The notes under the pieces are model-generated. The model had not been told where the DNA came from and made no database searches. It saw nothing but the letters and a program-made list of their open reading frames with translations. Both the position numbers and the translations under genes were made by a program. From Epiperipatus broadwayi (lineage: Eukaryota; Onychophora; Udeonychophora; Euonychophora; Peripatidae), in assembly GCA_028023455.1 (NCBI GenBank), contig JAQFVV010006208.1, positions 6,306,963 to 6,370,962 on the forward strand: a stretch of 64,000 nt of DNA. The letters run 5' to 3'. Positions 22,245 to 33,763 of this stretch are shown piece by piece. How positions within the stretch are numbered: position 1 is the stretch's first letter; each line of letters opens with the position of its first letter.

Positions 22245-22560
22245 ACAGGCTTATTATATACCTGTGTCTATATATGTAATATATAGGGTATATGAGCACA
22301 GACTTTTACATGACCCACCACTCTCCACTCTATCTAATAACACGGATACACACGTATGTCGAAAAGATAAATAATCACCAACATACGTATTTCATGCTAA
22401 ACCAACAATCATCAGTTGGTCCAGATTATCATCTCCCACACATATATACCATAATTTATCTTTTCGACATATGTGTGTTTGGGTGTATTAGTGTTATTAG
22501 ATAGAGTGGAGAGCGGGTCATGTGAAAGTCTGTGCTCATATACCCTATATATTATGATGT
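22245..22560. repeat. Family A inverted dimer
   Basis: The minus-strand copy (about 22285-22440) has CTGATGA (complement at 22409-22415) and GAAA, but the cleavage triplet reads AUG, which hammerheads do not cut. The plus-strand arm (22450-22555) starts at the body and ends GTCTGTGCTCATATACCC. The outer sequence with CACAGG and TATATACCTG is shared with 50870-50935. Confidence 0.8.
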
Positions 22561-23079
22561 GATAGTACTATTTCATTACATCATTGTTATTCAACCTACA
22601 TAAGAATTTTTTTTGCATTCTTTTGCTTTTTAATAAAACATTCTCTCAGAATTTTTTTAGCAAATAGTTTGTCCTTTATTTGGAAATGACATGCCTATTG
22701 GATTAAATTTAACTAGAGGATTAGATAGCAGCCAGAGTAAGCTGGAACTTTTATCTTACCGAATATTTATTATTATTATTATTTATGAAGATCGTAAAAA
22801 CGGAAACAAATCGTAACAAATTAACAACCATCCTCTATGAATATCTTTTCTAATAAACGTTAAATCTAAATAGATTCATTAGCACTTTATTTTAAAAAAG
22901 TCACACTCTAAAATACTCCACGATAATTTGATATTAAAAAAATCACGTTTAATATTATTTAGCCTAGTGATACTTTGTTTATATATAAACATTTAAATTC
23001 TTTTTAAAAATTTTCATGAAGAAAATTCATAAACCTTATAAATTATATTCTATACGTTATACTCTTGTGGGATGTGTTT
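22561..23079. other. AT-rich sequence, nothing recognised
   Basis: No supported feature. Confidence 0.5.
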
Positions 23080-23510
23080 GTAAACCAAATATATAACGTT
23101 ATTGTTAAATATTTAAAATACAGACATTCTTCTTATACCTGGAACTTAATTGCAAATGTAGGGGATTTGAACACAGACTTTCAAGCACCCTTCAACTATC
23201 CACACTATCTCATACCACCGATACACCTGACCACACACATGCAGAAAATATAAATAAACACCAGTATCCGTATTCCGTGCTGAACCAGCACTCATCAGTT
23301 GGTCCAGATTATCATCTCCCACACACATATATATAATCAGTCCTCAGTTTATATTAAGAAAGCAAATTTTCATACTTTAATGGACAGGCTTCAATCTATT
23401 CCAACCTCCAAGTCTTCAGCCATCCATACCATTGAAAATCTGATGATGGAATGCCCAAATCTCATGCTGATGCCAACATTATTGTCATGCCTATGTTGAC
23501 CTCGAGTTAA
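23080..23510 (-). mobile_element. Family A hammerhead element, long minus-strand copy
   Basis: A long copy including the 5' extension with GGCATGACAATAATGTTGG. The core has CTGATGA (complement at 23292-23298) but GGAA in place of GAAA, so it is probably inactive. Confidence 0.8.
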
Positions 23511-23821
23511 AAAAAATGATATCAATGGCAGTTATTTACAAAAATTTTATTAAACAAAAATTGTTATATTATGTTTAAGCAAACAAAAAGAACAGTTAAA
23601 TGAGCATCATTACCAGCCAATCATTCGCAAATGAGTTTGGCCATACCAACTTCGAGAAAAAGTGACAATATAAAACAACAACCCAGCAATAATAATAATA
23701 TGTTAGATTGAGTTTTGTGAAAATTATCTGCCTGATTCAGGCAGGGATGGAAGGACTGAAGAATTTAAAACTTTTGCACGATCTTCTAATACGCTCCATG
23801 CTTAATAACTTAATGACAATT
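23511..23821. other. AT-rich sequence, nothing recognised
   Basis: No supported feature. Confidence 0.5.
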
Positions 23822-24001
23822 GTTTTTTTTCTTTCATATGTCATAGCATCGGCCGGGACGTGAACCCACAACCATCTGCAACCAACCACCTGCTTGCAAG
23901 GTGGCTGTGATGACCTCTCGGCTAACGAAGGGATGCGAATGCACAACCGTCTGCAACCAACCACTTGCCTGCAAGGCGGCTGCGATGACCTCTCGGCTAA
24001 T
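23822..24001 (-). mobile_element. SINE with an internal tandem duplication
   Basis: A minus-strand tRNA-like SINE in which the 5' half (GCCGAGAGGTCATC and the CTTGCA anticodon region) occurs twice, followed by GATGCTATGACATATG and an A-run. AATGRCAATTGTT occurs on both sides, fitting a target duplication. Confidence 0.8.
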
Positions 24002-24828
24002 GGCAATTGTTTAGATAAAGACATGCCTTGGATTCTATATAATGGGCCAAAATCCTTTGCCTGAATCTGATGTACATCAGAAACACAAATTCTTCCAAAG
24101 AGACAAGTATTTGCTGTTGTGTATTTGAAATGCAAGCACTCGGAAAAACAACAATTAAAACAATAAATAATAACCACAAATAAATGATGAGAAGTAATTA
24201 ATAGTGAAAAGTTATCACTACACACAAACACAGTATATATAGTTCACTTTTGGTTTCATTCCCATGATGCACTTCATGACTGACTGCTTCCTGCATGGCT
24301 CCCAAACTCTTTGGTCCGGTTCTGCTGCTGCTCATGAACACGTTGGCTTTGCACTAGAGCTCTGCATCGTCATTTAAGCTTTTTTCAGCTATTGGCACTT
24401 AAAATCTCTCAGCACTCTTTCACTTGGTCCGTCTTTTGGTCTCTGGCAATCCAGGTTTCATTATTGACCATTATCAGCCTTGCATTTCCCATTAGTGTTT
24501 TTAATTAGTATTTTCAATTTCCCATCGTGTCAAGAAATATTTATAATTAACAAATACTTATTGGCAATTATCAAACGAAATTTTCTTATCGTAAATACGT
24601 AAATATTTTCCATTATTACACTCTACTCAAAATTTAATCACTAATTAAATCCTTATCAGTTAGCAATCTAAAATATATATCTCTAATATAAACAAAGAGC
24701 TTTGCTAATTGCCAAACAAGCTTTGTGATAAATGCTTAGCATGAGAAAACATTTAAAATATCTCTATCAGAAAACACACCCAGAATTAGAAAAAAAGCTG
24801 TTTTTGTAATAAAAAAATGACATATTAG
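24002..24828. other. Unrecognised sequence with a GC-richer block
   Basis: About 24240-24490 is clearly less AT-rich than its surroundings (for example GGTTCTGCTGCTGCTCATG), suggesting old coding or foreign DNA. Stops interrupt every frame I read. The rest is AT-rich and unrecognised. Confidence 0.4.
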
Positions 24829-25030
24829 TCAAGCATTGGTGGTCGAGAGGTCAGTGACAGCTGCTTTACAAGCAGTCGTCCCGGGTTCACTTCGCGACTG
24901 ATGCTATGACACATGAGAAAAAAAGACATTATTGTCAAGCGTTGGTGGTCGAGAGGTCAGCACAGCCGCCTTACAAGCAGTTATCCCAGGTTCGCTTCCC
25001 GGCCGATGCTATGACGCATGAAAAAAAAAG
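24829..25030 (+). mobile_element. Two SINE copies in tandem
   Basis: Two complete units (CAAGCRTTGGTGGTCGAGAG through to GATGCTATGACRCATG and an A-run) lie head to tail. TGACATTATT-like words before, between and after them suggest that the second insertion used the first copy's target site. Confidence 0.88.
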
Positions 25031-25034
25031 TGAC

Positions 25035-25320
25035 ATTATTATTAAAAATAAAAAAATACAGATTTACATAATAATAAATAACTTCATAGTAATAAAGAAC
25101 AAGAAAGCAAAGTAAATTTTATTAATATATCTTTCGAAGTTCCAACTATTTTTAATAAACAAATGAGACATTCAATTGAATTTATGAAGAATGAAAAATC
25201 ATCAAAAAATGATAAAATTTTCATCTTATTTTAAAAAAGTTAGGTGAATAAATAGGAAAATTATTGGCAAACCAAATAATTAATTATAAAAATTTCACTT
25301 GATGGTTATTTCTTTTAACA
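25035..25320. other. AT-rich sequence, nothing recognised
   Basis: No supported feature. Confidence 0.45.
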
Positions 25321-25695
25321 CCATTATGCTGCCTTTTAAAAAAAATTCTGTGAATTGAATATGTAAACATAATCAATTTAATAGACAACTATGTATTTTA
25401 ATCATATATTTATTTTCAACTAATCGACTTTCGTTCAAAATTGAACCTTGTCAAGACGTTATTTTAATTTTAAATGCCACGTGATTTATGGTTAACCAAT
25501 AGAGGGTGTGCTAAGATGATATGTAAATCACGTGATATTTTGAATAAACGTAACATCTTGAGAGGCTCAATTTTGAACGAAACTCGATTAGATGGATTTA
25601 AACATATGATTAAAATATATATAGTTGTCTATTAAATTGATTATGTTTATATACTCAATTCACAAATTTTTTTTTAAAAAGGCAACAAGGTAAAC
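25321..25695. repeat. Palindromic MITE-like element, ~370 bp
   Basis: Arms mirror each other from the edges (TGCCTTTTAAAAAAAATT and AATTTTTTTTTAAAAAGGCA) through GAATTGAATATGTAAACATA and TCAAAATTGAAC to a centre near 25505-25515. No transposase is present and the family is unknown. Confidence 0.8.
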
Positions 25696-26123
25696 ATTAA
25701 AATTATTGACCGAATAATCTGCTATTAATTTTATAACAAAATCTTTATTAAAATCACGTATAGAGAACTTTGAATTCAAAACAACCAAATAATCTGAATT
25801 TTAAAGTAGTTATAGCACACAGATCGTATCCAACGATTAAAAGATGTTCTAAAAGATTTTAGTGAGTAAGAATTATCATTAAGTTTTGGATTTGTAAATT
25901 ATGAAAAAAAAACCATTTAATTTTATAATTATTGTGAGCAAAAATTCTGAGGAATATTTATGAAAATTAAACAATTGAGAAAATTCTCGTAATTATACAG
26001 CAGAACGTTTCCATCTTGCAAATTTTTTTACAGCAGTTCAGAAAATAATTTGTGGATTAAAATGTGAAGTTAAAAAATAAAAATACATGCAGATTACTTA
26101 AAATTATCTAGATTCTGTAGTAA
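25696..26123. other. AT-rich sequence, nothing recognised
   Basis: No supported feature. Confidence 0.5.
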
Positions 26124-26432
26124 ATCAATACTAGTATATTGTAAATACTGAACTTTATGACGTAATTAAAGTGGATTTGAACTCAGACTTTTAAACTTCC
26201 TTAAAGTTATCTTCTCCATCTTATATAACCCTTACACATAATCACATACACGTGAATAAGATAAATGATCTCCAATATAAATATCTTATTCACACATGTG
26301 TGGTCATGTGTATTGATTAATATAAGATGGGGTGGATAGCTGAAGGAAACATAAGTCTGTGTTCAAATCCCCATTAATTACATTTTAAAAGTTCAGTATT
26401 TACAATATACCAGTATTGATTTATTACAGATT
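26124..26432. repeat. Family A palindrome joined at the cleavage site
   Basis: The minus arm, read on its own strand, starts TATATTGGAGATC at the hammerhead cleavage junction. The plus arm starts just inside it. Both run to the B-box-like end and the shared 3' segment AGTTCAGTATTTACAATATA. Confidence 0.8.
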
Positions 26433-26795
26433 CAGCCTAAGTTCTGCTCATCCCTCTGTGTATTTAAATGGACATATTAAGGTCATGTATATGACAGGTC
26501 AGAGTGACTTACAGTCAACATGGGTATGACAACAATATCAGTATCAACAAGGGTTTGAGCATTCAATCATCAGATTTTCAATAGTATGGGTAGGCATCCA
26601 TACTATTTAATAGTATGGATAGCCATCAATACTATTAAGGTGGAGAAGATTGAAGTCTGTTCATTAAAGTTTGAAGATTTGCTATCTTAATATAAACTGA
26701 GCACTGATTATATATATATATGTTTGCGAGATGATGATCTGGATCAGTTGATGAGTGTTGGTTCAGCACAAAATATATATATTTAACTAGATTCT
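26433..26795 (+). mobile_element. Family A element, long copy, damaged core
   Basis: The 5' body matches 21722 onward with an internal duplication around AGTATGGRTAGSCATC. The core reads TTGATGA with CAAA in place of GAAA, so it is inactive. The copy stops shortly after the core. Confidence 0.75.
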
Positions 26796-26814
26796 GTAGA
26801 CAATGTGAATGTTT

Positions 26815-27110
26815 TTACAAATAATTCATGACAATTTCTGGAAATGATAGAAAAGCAATCAGATACAAATCTAAAAAATAGGACTAAATGTAAACGCTGA
26901 AAGAAGTTAAAGAAATGTTCAATTTCAAAAAAAAAAAAAGGAGAAAATGAAGATTTATAACAATGAATTAAAAGTTAGCAATTATAAATACTTCAGATTA
27001 TTAATACAAGTGAAATGTAATGGATGAAATTATTCATAGAATTAACTTAAAATTCTTTTGGCAAAATAATTTAATATTAAAAAAAATTGCTTATGTACTT
27101 GAAAAAAAAA
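26815..27110 (+). pseudogene. Old RTE-type LINE fragment (RT C-terminal side)
   Basis: Diverged from 27900-28080: GGACTAAATGTAAACGCTGA and the segment encoding KIYNNELKVSNYKYF align with GLKINVKKTK and KIDYDELEEVYSYK of the better copy. Confidence 0.6.
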
Positions 27111-27300
27111 GTGGGCAGTAATGCTGGCAGCTAGTTGGCATAAGGTTCCTGTGCGTATTAATGGGAGAACAGCGCCACCTAGCGGCTGGAACTTGCATCG
27201 CTGCTTTTGGCCCCCTACTCTGAATATTTCTATGGTTGACACAGTAACAATGCCTCTTGCAGCCACGGGGCATAAGTTACAACTACCAAAAAACATTTTT
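27111..27300. other. GC-richer block of unknown origin
   Basis: About 180 bp with near 50% GC (AACAGCGCCACCTAGCGGCT), open in more than one frame on both strands, inserted between two LINE fragments. No match recognised. Confidence 0.4.
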
Positions 27301-27339
27301 AATACATCTCTATTGCTTAGTGTTTATTCCTGATTATTC

Positions 27340-28580
27340 TAAGATTTGAACATTTAGTAAAAGAGCATTGCAGATATCCAAAATATATTACTGAGTATAA
27401 AAAGAACATTGGATTTCCACCAACCAAGAGAACAAGCTGGATTTAAAAGTGGTTTTAGTACAGTAGATCATATCCAGGTAGTGAGAGAAGTTATAGAAAG
27501 GACAAATGAATATGAGTTGCCATTATGTCTTGGGTTTGTAAATTATGAAAAAGCATTTGATTCTATAAACATTTCTTCAGTGATTAAAGCATTGGATCAT
27601 CAAGGTATAGATCCAAGATATTGTTATATTTTAAAGAATATTTATAAAATTGTAACAGCAACAATTAGATTACATAATGATACTGGGAAAGTCAACATTG
27701 AGAAGGGTGTAAGACAAGGTGACTCCATATCTCCAAAACTTTTTACAGCAATGCTGCAAGAAGTATTTTGTGGATTAAAATGGGAAACTAAAGGAGTGAA
27801 AGTAAATGGAGATTATTTAAGTTATTTAGATTTTGCAGATGATGTAGTTGTTTTTGCAAATAATGCTTCAGAGCTTCAGGGAATGTTGCAGAAGTTATCA
27901 GATGAAAGTAGGACTAAAAATAAATGTTAAAAAGACTAAAGTAATGTTTAATCGATTTGCTCAAAATATGAAAATAAAGATTGATTATGATGAATTAGAA
28001 GAAGTTTACAGTTACAAATGTCTTGGTCAGATTATTAATACAGATGGAAACATAATCTTAGAATTAAACTTGGTTGGAGTATTTTTGGTAGAAATAACTT
28101 GATACTAAAAGGAAATATGCCTATGTATTTGAAAAGAAAGGTTTTTAACAAATGTGTTTTGCCAGTTCTTACTTATGGATCTGAAACTTGACACTTAATA
28201 GAAGAGCAATACAGAGACTTCAGACCACTCAAAGAAGTATGGAAAGATGCATGCTGGGAGTAACAGGAAGAGATTGAAAACACAATGTATGGGTAAGAGA
28301 ACAAACAGGTGTTACTGACCTCATTAAAAAAGTTAAAAGATTGAAGTGAAGTTGGTCTGGACATATTGCTAGAAGAGATGATAATAGATGGACAATTGAA
28401 ATCTTAAATTGGATTCCAAGAGATTTAAAAGACTCAGAAAGAGACCACATGTGAGATGGATGGATGAAATAAGAAAGTGTACAGAGGTGATGTGGAGAAG
28501 AGATGCTAGTGATCAGAGATGGATTGAACTTGGAGAGACCTTCATCCTGCAGTGGATTGCTAATGGTTGATGATGATAAA
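27340..28580 (+). pseudogene. RTE-type LINE reverse transcriptase, frameshifted
   Basis: Encodes an RTE-clade reverse transcriptase from the fingers/palm onward: DFHQPREQAGFKSGFST, palm motif A FVNYEKAFDSIN, motif B region VRQGDSISPKLF, and the catalytic FADDVVVFANN near 27830-27860. A frameshift near 27905 moves the frame to NVKKTKVMFNRFA and YSYKCLGQIINTDGN. After more breaks come RRAIQRLQTTQRSMER and GHIARRDDNRWTIEILNWIPR, then a TTGATGATGATAAAG tail. The N-terminal endonuclease is missing, so the copy is 5'-truncated and dead. It is the best reference for the other nine fragments in the window. Confidence 0.9.
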
Positions 28581-28582
28581 GA

Positions 28583-28890
28583 GATATATGTCGAGAGCAA
28601 CAAAGAATAATTGAAAATAAAATATATGAATGATGAAGCAAAGAGTTAATCCTTAATTTAATGAATAAATTAAGGGACTGAAGTGGAATGGGATTAAACA
28701 TATAAATAGAAAAGATGATAATAAGTGGACAACTAAAATCTTAATCTGTTTCTCAAGAGACTGTAAAAGATCGTAAAGGAGACTGCATGTGAGATGGATG
28801 GATAAGATAAAGAAGTTTTCTGGAGTGATGTAGAGAACTGAAGTGACAATGGATTGGCAATGAGCTAAAATTGTGATGATTATGATAGGC
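28583..28890 (+). pseudogene. Older RTE-type LINE 3' fragment
   Basis: A more diverged second copy of the 3' region: GGACTGAAGTGGAATGGGAT and AGACTGCATGTGAGATGGAT align with the preceding element. Confidence 0.7.
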
Positions 28891-28924
28891 ACCTGAAAAA
28901 ATAATAATTAGATTATTTATTTAA

Positions 28925-29450
28925 ATCAATAATTAAGTGCAGAAGGAAATTAATCTTTACAATATGAACTGTTGTTTATGTATAAATCTCTGCACATTAC
29001 CCATCAGTAAGACTTTTAAACCATAAGTAAATCACTTGTGCTTAGAGTATAGTCATATATAAGCCAACCTTTATTGATTGTTCTTATCTCAGGGTTTGAA
29101 CCTATTATACACCTGATGTTATAATTGACAATTGAATAATACAAATTTAGTTCGTATATCACAGAGTAAAGATGATATCTCATTTTTAATCACCCATGAT
29201 TATACAGATATTAATTTTCATATATATAAATATATGTAAATCTATAATTAAGCATTGCATGTATATGTAATAACACAGAAGGAAATTAACCTTTCTGACA
29301 TGTGCCATTTGTTAATGTATAAATCTCTGCATACTCGCCCATCAGCAAAAGTTTTAAAAACACAAGTGAACCATTTGTACTTAAAGTGTATTTATATATA
29401 AGCCAACCCTTACTGACTGTGCTTATATTATATATTTACTTATATATTTA
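28925..29450. repeat. Family F repeat, two direct copies (~335 bp apart)
   Basis: GCAGAAGGAAATTAATCTTT...TATAAGCCAACC occurs at 28944 onward and again at 29277 onward. The first copy continues to GGGTTTGAACCTATTA, which resembles a B box. Related sequence lies at 43557-43860 and 54765-55000. Confidence 0.7.
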
Positions 29451-29825
29451 ATTGAGTAAACATATCAAAACATAAATGCCAAGTTCTCTTTGATTCTGAT
29501 AATAAGATTGATTTATTAAATATGCTTGAACTATATATTTTTTAATTAAAATAGAGCAGAATAACATTTTAAACTATAAAATTTATTATTTAATTGATTG
29601 CTAAGTTAATAGAATTAATAGCTACATTCTCACAATAAGTTAGGAGGTGAAAGCAGTCTGTTTGGTTTTAGTAGTTTAATTTAATCAATGTTTTACAATT
29701 AAACCATTGAAATCTAAACACACTTTGCAATTGATCAGCAATTTTGTAAACAATACTTTTTTGTAAGCACCAAGGAGATGAATTTTTTTCATGCCAAAGG
29801 AAATTTTAAGCATGTCCTTTGAATG
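29451..29825. other. AT-rich sequence, nothing recognised
   Basis: No supported feature. Confidence 0.5.
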
Positions 29826-29833
29826 CAATATAA

Positions 29834-30318
29834 CAGTGGTCTTCAATCCTTGGTCCACGGACCAGTGCCAGGCCACAGGTCTGTGGTAGATTGGCAGGAA
29901 AGTTTGTAATAAAATAATAAGAGTTTAAACTTTTAATTAATATAAACAATTTTTATTTTTTCATCTCATTTTTACCCAATTAAAAAAAAAGAAACAGAAC
30001 GAAAACAAAATCTAATCAATCGTACGTAAATTAATTTATTTTTCTGGTTATCACAGATGTTTATGGGGGGGGGGGGGAATTAAATTTTTTGTTACTTTTC
30101 TAAAAAAAATACAAAGTTTAAAAAAAAAGTTTTTTATTATACAAACTCCATATGTATATAAAACTTCATCTTGTATATTTAACATTGTTGTTTTGATCAG
30201 TTATAACAATTATGCAGTTTATATCTTTAAGAAAATTTATCTATAGACTTCTGCCAGTCCGCGAAAGCTTATTTTTATTTTTGCCAGTCCGCAGGTGTGA
30301 AAAGGTTAAAGACCACTG
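29834..30318. mobile_element. hAT-type MITE with perfect 8-bp target duplication
   Basis: Ends CAGTGGTCTTCAATCCTTGG and, reversed, CAGTGGTCTTTAACCTTTTC. The 8-bp CAATATAA flanks both sides exactly (29826-29833 and 30319-30326). CAGTGGT ends and an 8-bp duplication are diagnostic of hAT elements. At 485 bp with no reading frame it is non-autonomous. It contains a 13-base G run at 30065-30077. Confidence 0.93.
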
Positions 30319-30326
30319 CAATATAA

Positions 30327-30763
30327 TTTAACAAAACATACTTTTCACATATGATCCTGTGTATTTTAAAATATTGAATGACCAATAATATAAGATTTAG
30401 TAAGCAGGCTTCAAAAGTATATAATATATAATTTTGAAGTCCATTATAACTGGACCAATTTTGATACTATATACAATTATTAGTAAAATCATTTCATCAT
30501 GCAGAATAGTGTTGTAACATAGATTTGTTATGACATCACTAAAAGGCTGCCAACCCACATATTATAGCATAATTAAAAAAAAAAACAAGCATAGATTTTC
30601 TATATAAGTATATTTATAGAAATAATACTTTGTAGTAAGAATAAACTGTTGCCAATGACACCAAAAAAGATTAACTGCCAATATGAAAGTAAAATCTTGA
30701 TTTCAAAGAAATTTCTAAATGAATAGTGATTACATTACTAAACATATAACAGAAATAATCTAT
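30327..30763. other. AT-rich sequence, nothing recognised
   Basis: No supported feature. Confidence 0.5.
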
Positions 30764-30965
30764 AAACAAAGCAAAAACTCTCCATACAGTATTGAAATAA
30801 TCTATATGAATAGTGACTCTAACGAGGATGAAAAATACAATCGTACCTTTCAAAATCTCATAGATAACCAATCTTTTGAGTGTTACACCTATAAAAATAC
30901 ATTTTAAGCCAATAAATATCACGTGATCACCATTTATACATATAGTGAGTTTTTGCCTGTTTTAA
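30764..30965. repeat. Family B end remnant
   Basis: ACAAAGCAAAAACTCTCCATACAGTA on the left and ATCACGTGATCACC with AGTGAGTTTTTGCC on the right are family B ends. The hammerhead centre is absent. Confidence 0.55.
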
Positions 30966-31088
30966 AATACATTTTACCCAGACTTTCAGACTCCTTTCAG
31001 TCATCCATTTCAAATACAACCAGTTATATAAAATAGAGTGGTTGACTGAAGGTAACTTAAAAGTCTGAGTTTAAATACCCTCTAATTA
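30966..31088. repeat. Family A tail palindrome
   Basis: CAGACTTTCAGACTCCTTTC and its inverted mate around AAAGTCTGAGTTTAAATACC form a short hairpin from two A-element 3' ends. Confidence 0.7.
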
Positions 31089-31092
31089 CACT

Positions 31093-31650
31093 ATCATCAT
31101 CATTGTCAACCATTATCAACCCATTGCAGGAAAAAGGTCTCTCCAAGTTCAATCTATATTCTCCAATTTGTAGCCTCTCTTCTCCATATCACCCCTGCCC
31201 ACTTTCTTATTCCATGCATCCATCTCACATGTGGCCTCTTTCTGGGTCTTTTACAATCTCTTGAAATTCAGTTTAAGATTTCAAATGTCTCTCTATTTTC
31301 ATCTTTCCTAGTAATATGTCCAACCCAACTCTACTTTAGTTTTTTCTTTCAACGATGTCAGTAACAACTGTTTGTTCTCTTACCCATGTATTGTGTTTTT
31401 GATCTCTTCTTGTTACTCCTAACATGCATCTCTCCATACTTCTTTGAATGATCTGAAATCTGTCTGTCTGTCTCTCTCTATATATATGTGTATGGATATC
31501 GATATATCTATATCATCATCATCAACCATTATCAATCCACTGCAGGATGAAGGTCTCTCCAAGTTCAATCTATCTTTTCCTATCTTTAGCTTCTCTTCTC
31601 CACATCACCCCTGCACACTTTCTTATTTCATCAATCCATCTCACATGTAT
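31093..31650 (-). mobile_element. Two RTE-type LINE 3' fragments
   Basis: Two minus-strand copies (31093-31455 and 31511-31650) each start with the ATCATCATCATT-type tail complement. A short TCTG/CTAT simple repeat separates them. Both are 5'-truncated and frame-broken. Confidence 0.85.
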
Positions 31651-32461
31651 ACTATAATTGTATTAAAATATTAAATACATTTTCAAAAGAGAGGAGCTAA
31701 ACAAAAGATCTTTATTATATATATATTAATATTAAAATCTTACATTTTTTAAATGCAAAGTTGACCCAAGAAGGATTTTGACATTTTATTGTCAACAGAA
31801 ATAAAATTGGCACCATTGGATGTCTTAACTCCATAACTTAGGAAAGAAGATTTGTATTGTGTCACATATATTCAAAAAAAATCTTAAAATAAACCCCACA
31901 ATGATTATTGTTTATATAGAAGTAATAATCTTTTAACCTTGTCCCATAATTGAATTCTAATGTTGATGTTAATCCAGACGCCTTCATTTGTTTTATATAA
32001 ACTTATCAATAATCAGCATAAACCCAAACAAATTCTTTAGGTTTGATTTCGCTTTTCAATAGTTTTAAAATTGTTAGCGTTTAGGCAAAATTTTCTCCGG
32101 AGATGATTATTATGAGGATGCAGCAGTAAATTTCATTATTTCCAAGATTTTTTAACGTAAAAAATACGGGTCATCAAAGAGAGAGACAAAAAACTGGCGC
32201 CACTGTTCATATTTAACGATACGTGGAATCTAGTAACAATGGACGAATTACGTTCGTGAGAACTGTTCGGCTGTTGGAGCATCCCTTAACTATAGGGATT
32301 CAAATACTACACTCGTCTCAACAGAACTGTTAATAATTAGGACTAGTTCCTTTCACTATGTAACTCCATTATAGATCTAATAAAATTCTTGAGAAAAACA
32401 ATTATAAGCTTTCTTAACTCATCACAAATATCTTTTGATAAAATTCGAATCAATTAAGCAA
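31651..32461. other. AT-rich sequence, nothing recognised
   Basis: About 0.8 kb without a supported feature. 32160-32330 is slightly GC-richer and unassigned. Confidence 0.45.
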
Positions 32462-32570
32462 TAACATGGGGTGGATAGCTGAAGGAAGCTTAAAAATTTG
32501 TGTTCATTTCCCCTTTAATTATATCTTAAAGTTCGGTATTTACAATGTACAGTATTGATTTAGTATTATT
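32462..32570 (+). mobile_element. Family A 3' end fragment
   Basis: GGGTGGATAGCTGAAGGAAG through to AAAGTTCGGTATTTACAATG. Only the end after the hammerhead is present. Confidence 0.7.
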
Positions 32571-32649
32571 AAGCAATAAATATAATTTTGTTATATATTT
32601 GATTAAAAACAAGTATAATTTATGTATTTGGGAGTTTTAGATGTAATTT

Positions 32650-32905
32650 ATAAGGGATTTGAATCCAAACTTTCAACTTACCTTCAGCTATCCACTCTAT
32701 TTCATGCAACCGATACACCTGACCACACATATGTGAAAAAGATAAATGACCTTCAGTATAGTATTTTGCGGTGAGAGCTGCTTCAGCACAAAATACGTCT
32801 ATTGGAGCTCATTATCTTTTTCACAGGTGTGTGATCATGTGTATCACTTGTATGAGATAGAGTGAATAGCTGAAGGGAAATTGAAAGTCTGTGTTAATTT
32901 TGTTA
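32650..32905. repeat. Family A palindrome, broken hammerhead at centre
   Basis: Minus arm about 32655-32765, plus arm about 32780-32900. The centre keeps GCTTCAGCACAAAATACG and TATTGGAGCTC but not CUGAUGA. Confidence 0.75.
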
Positions 32906-33404
32906 TATATATAAAAAAAATAACACCTTTACTAAATGTAAAAACTGAAACACGAAAAGCTCCATTATAAGACCTCAAAATTCCTGTTTTAATAATTATG
33001 TCATCTTTGCCTTTCTTTTTAATAGATTACATTATTTTCATTAGTGTTCTACGTCTTCAGGAAACAATTTTATTGCTATGGATAGAAAATATAGCTAGTT
33101 TTTCGCATGTTTTTTTTTATATAATTTTCTCTTGAATAAAAGATTAACACCATTGCATAATCTGAAATTTGATCTCTCAAGTCTTTAGAACTTTATAATT
33201 GTGCTTTACGCACATGTAAGCTATATAGTGTAGTAATTGATAATCTTAATTAATCATCTGAGCGCTTTCGGGAAGTAGTAAGTTCCCATAATCGTAGCTC
33301 GCTACCAATTCCAAGGTGTTTGCTTTAGTATTTTAAAAATAGAGAATTGATACACTCTTAGATTATAAAAGTTAAATTTAAAAAAAATCTTAAATTTTCC
33401 ATTC
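32906..33404. other. AT-rich sequence with a CGAAAGCGC hairpin
   Basis: Near 33255-33310 the minus strand reads GGGAACTTACTACTTCCC then GAAAGCGCT, the same hairpin-plus-GAAAGCGC signature seen in the ends of the 62-63 kb PLE. The rest is unrecognised. Confidence 0.45.
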
Positions 33405-33554
33405 AAACCTACAATTTAGCTTAATGAATAATATTTCTGTAATGTAATTTTTATTGCACGACTCTAGGACAAGATACTGATTTTTATCCACTTTTAACAC
33501 CTTGTGGAGAGATGTAATCATAAACATGTTATCAAAGACATATGAAAAGGATGT

Positions 33555-33612
33555 ACAACCCCCAAGATGCCCATTTCATGCTGAATCAGCACTCATCAGT
33601 TGGCCCAGACCA
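33555..33612 (-). ncRNA. Type I hammerhead, family A' (well preserved)
   Basis: Minus strand: GGGCCAA, CTGATGA (complement 33593-33599), stem II GTGCTG-ATT-CAGCAT (six pairs with a terminal G-U), GAAA, mini stem III AUG-GG-CAU, triplet AUC, then UUGGGG pairing with CCAA. Every conserved core position is present. Cleavage would fall between 33565 and 33566. Confidence 0.82.
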
Positions 33613-33763
33613 CAATCTCTTATACATTGCGATCTGGGATAACTGATGAGTTCAGCATGAAATGTGCATCTTGAGAATCACGCCTTTTTTCCACATGTTT
33701 TTGGTCATATGTTTATGATTACACACCTCCATAAACATAAATCATCAAACATCACATGATCGC

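Noticed and set aside
23737-24231. 164-residue open frame on the minus strand
   Set aside because: It runs through the duplicated SINE and flanking DNA; repeated segments of the frame are the SINE itself.
24829-25030. tRNA genes
   Set aside because: A- and B-box regions are tRNA-like, but the acceptor stems do not pair, and the copies have SINE tails and target duplications.
28990-29020. CTGATGG boxes in family F as hammerheads
   Set aside because: No stem II plus GAAA follows; chance resemblance.
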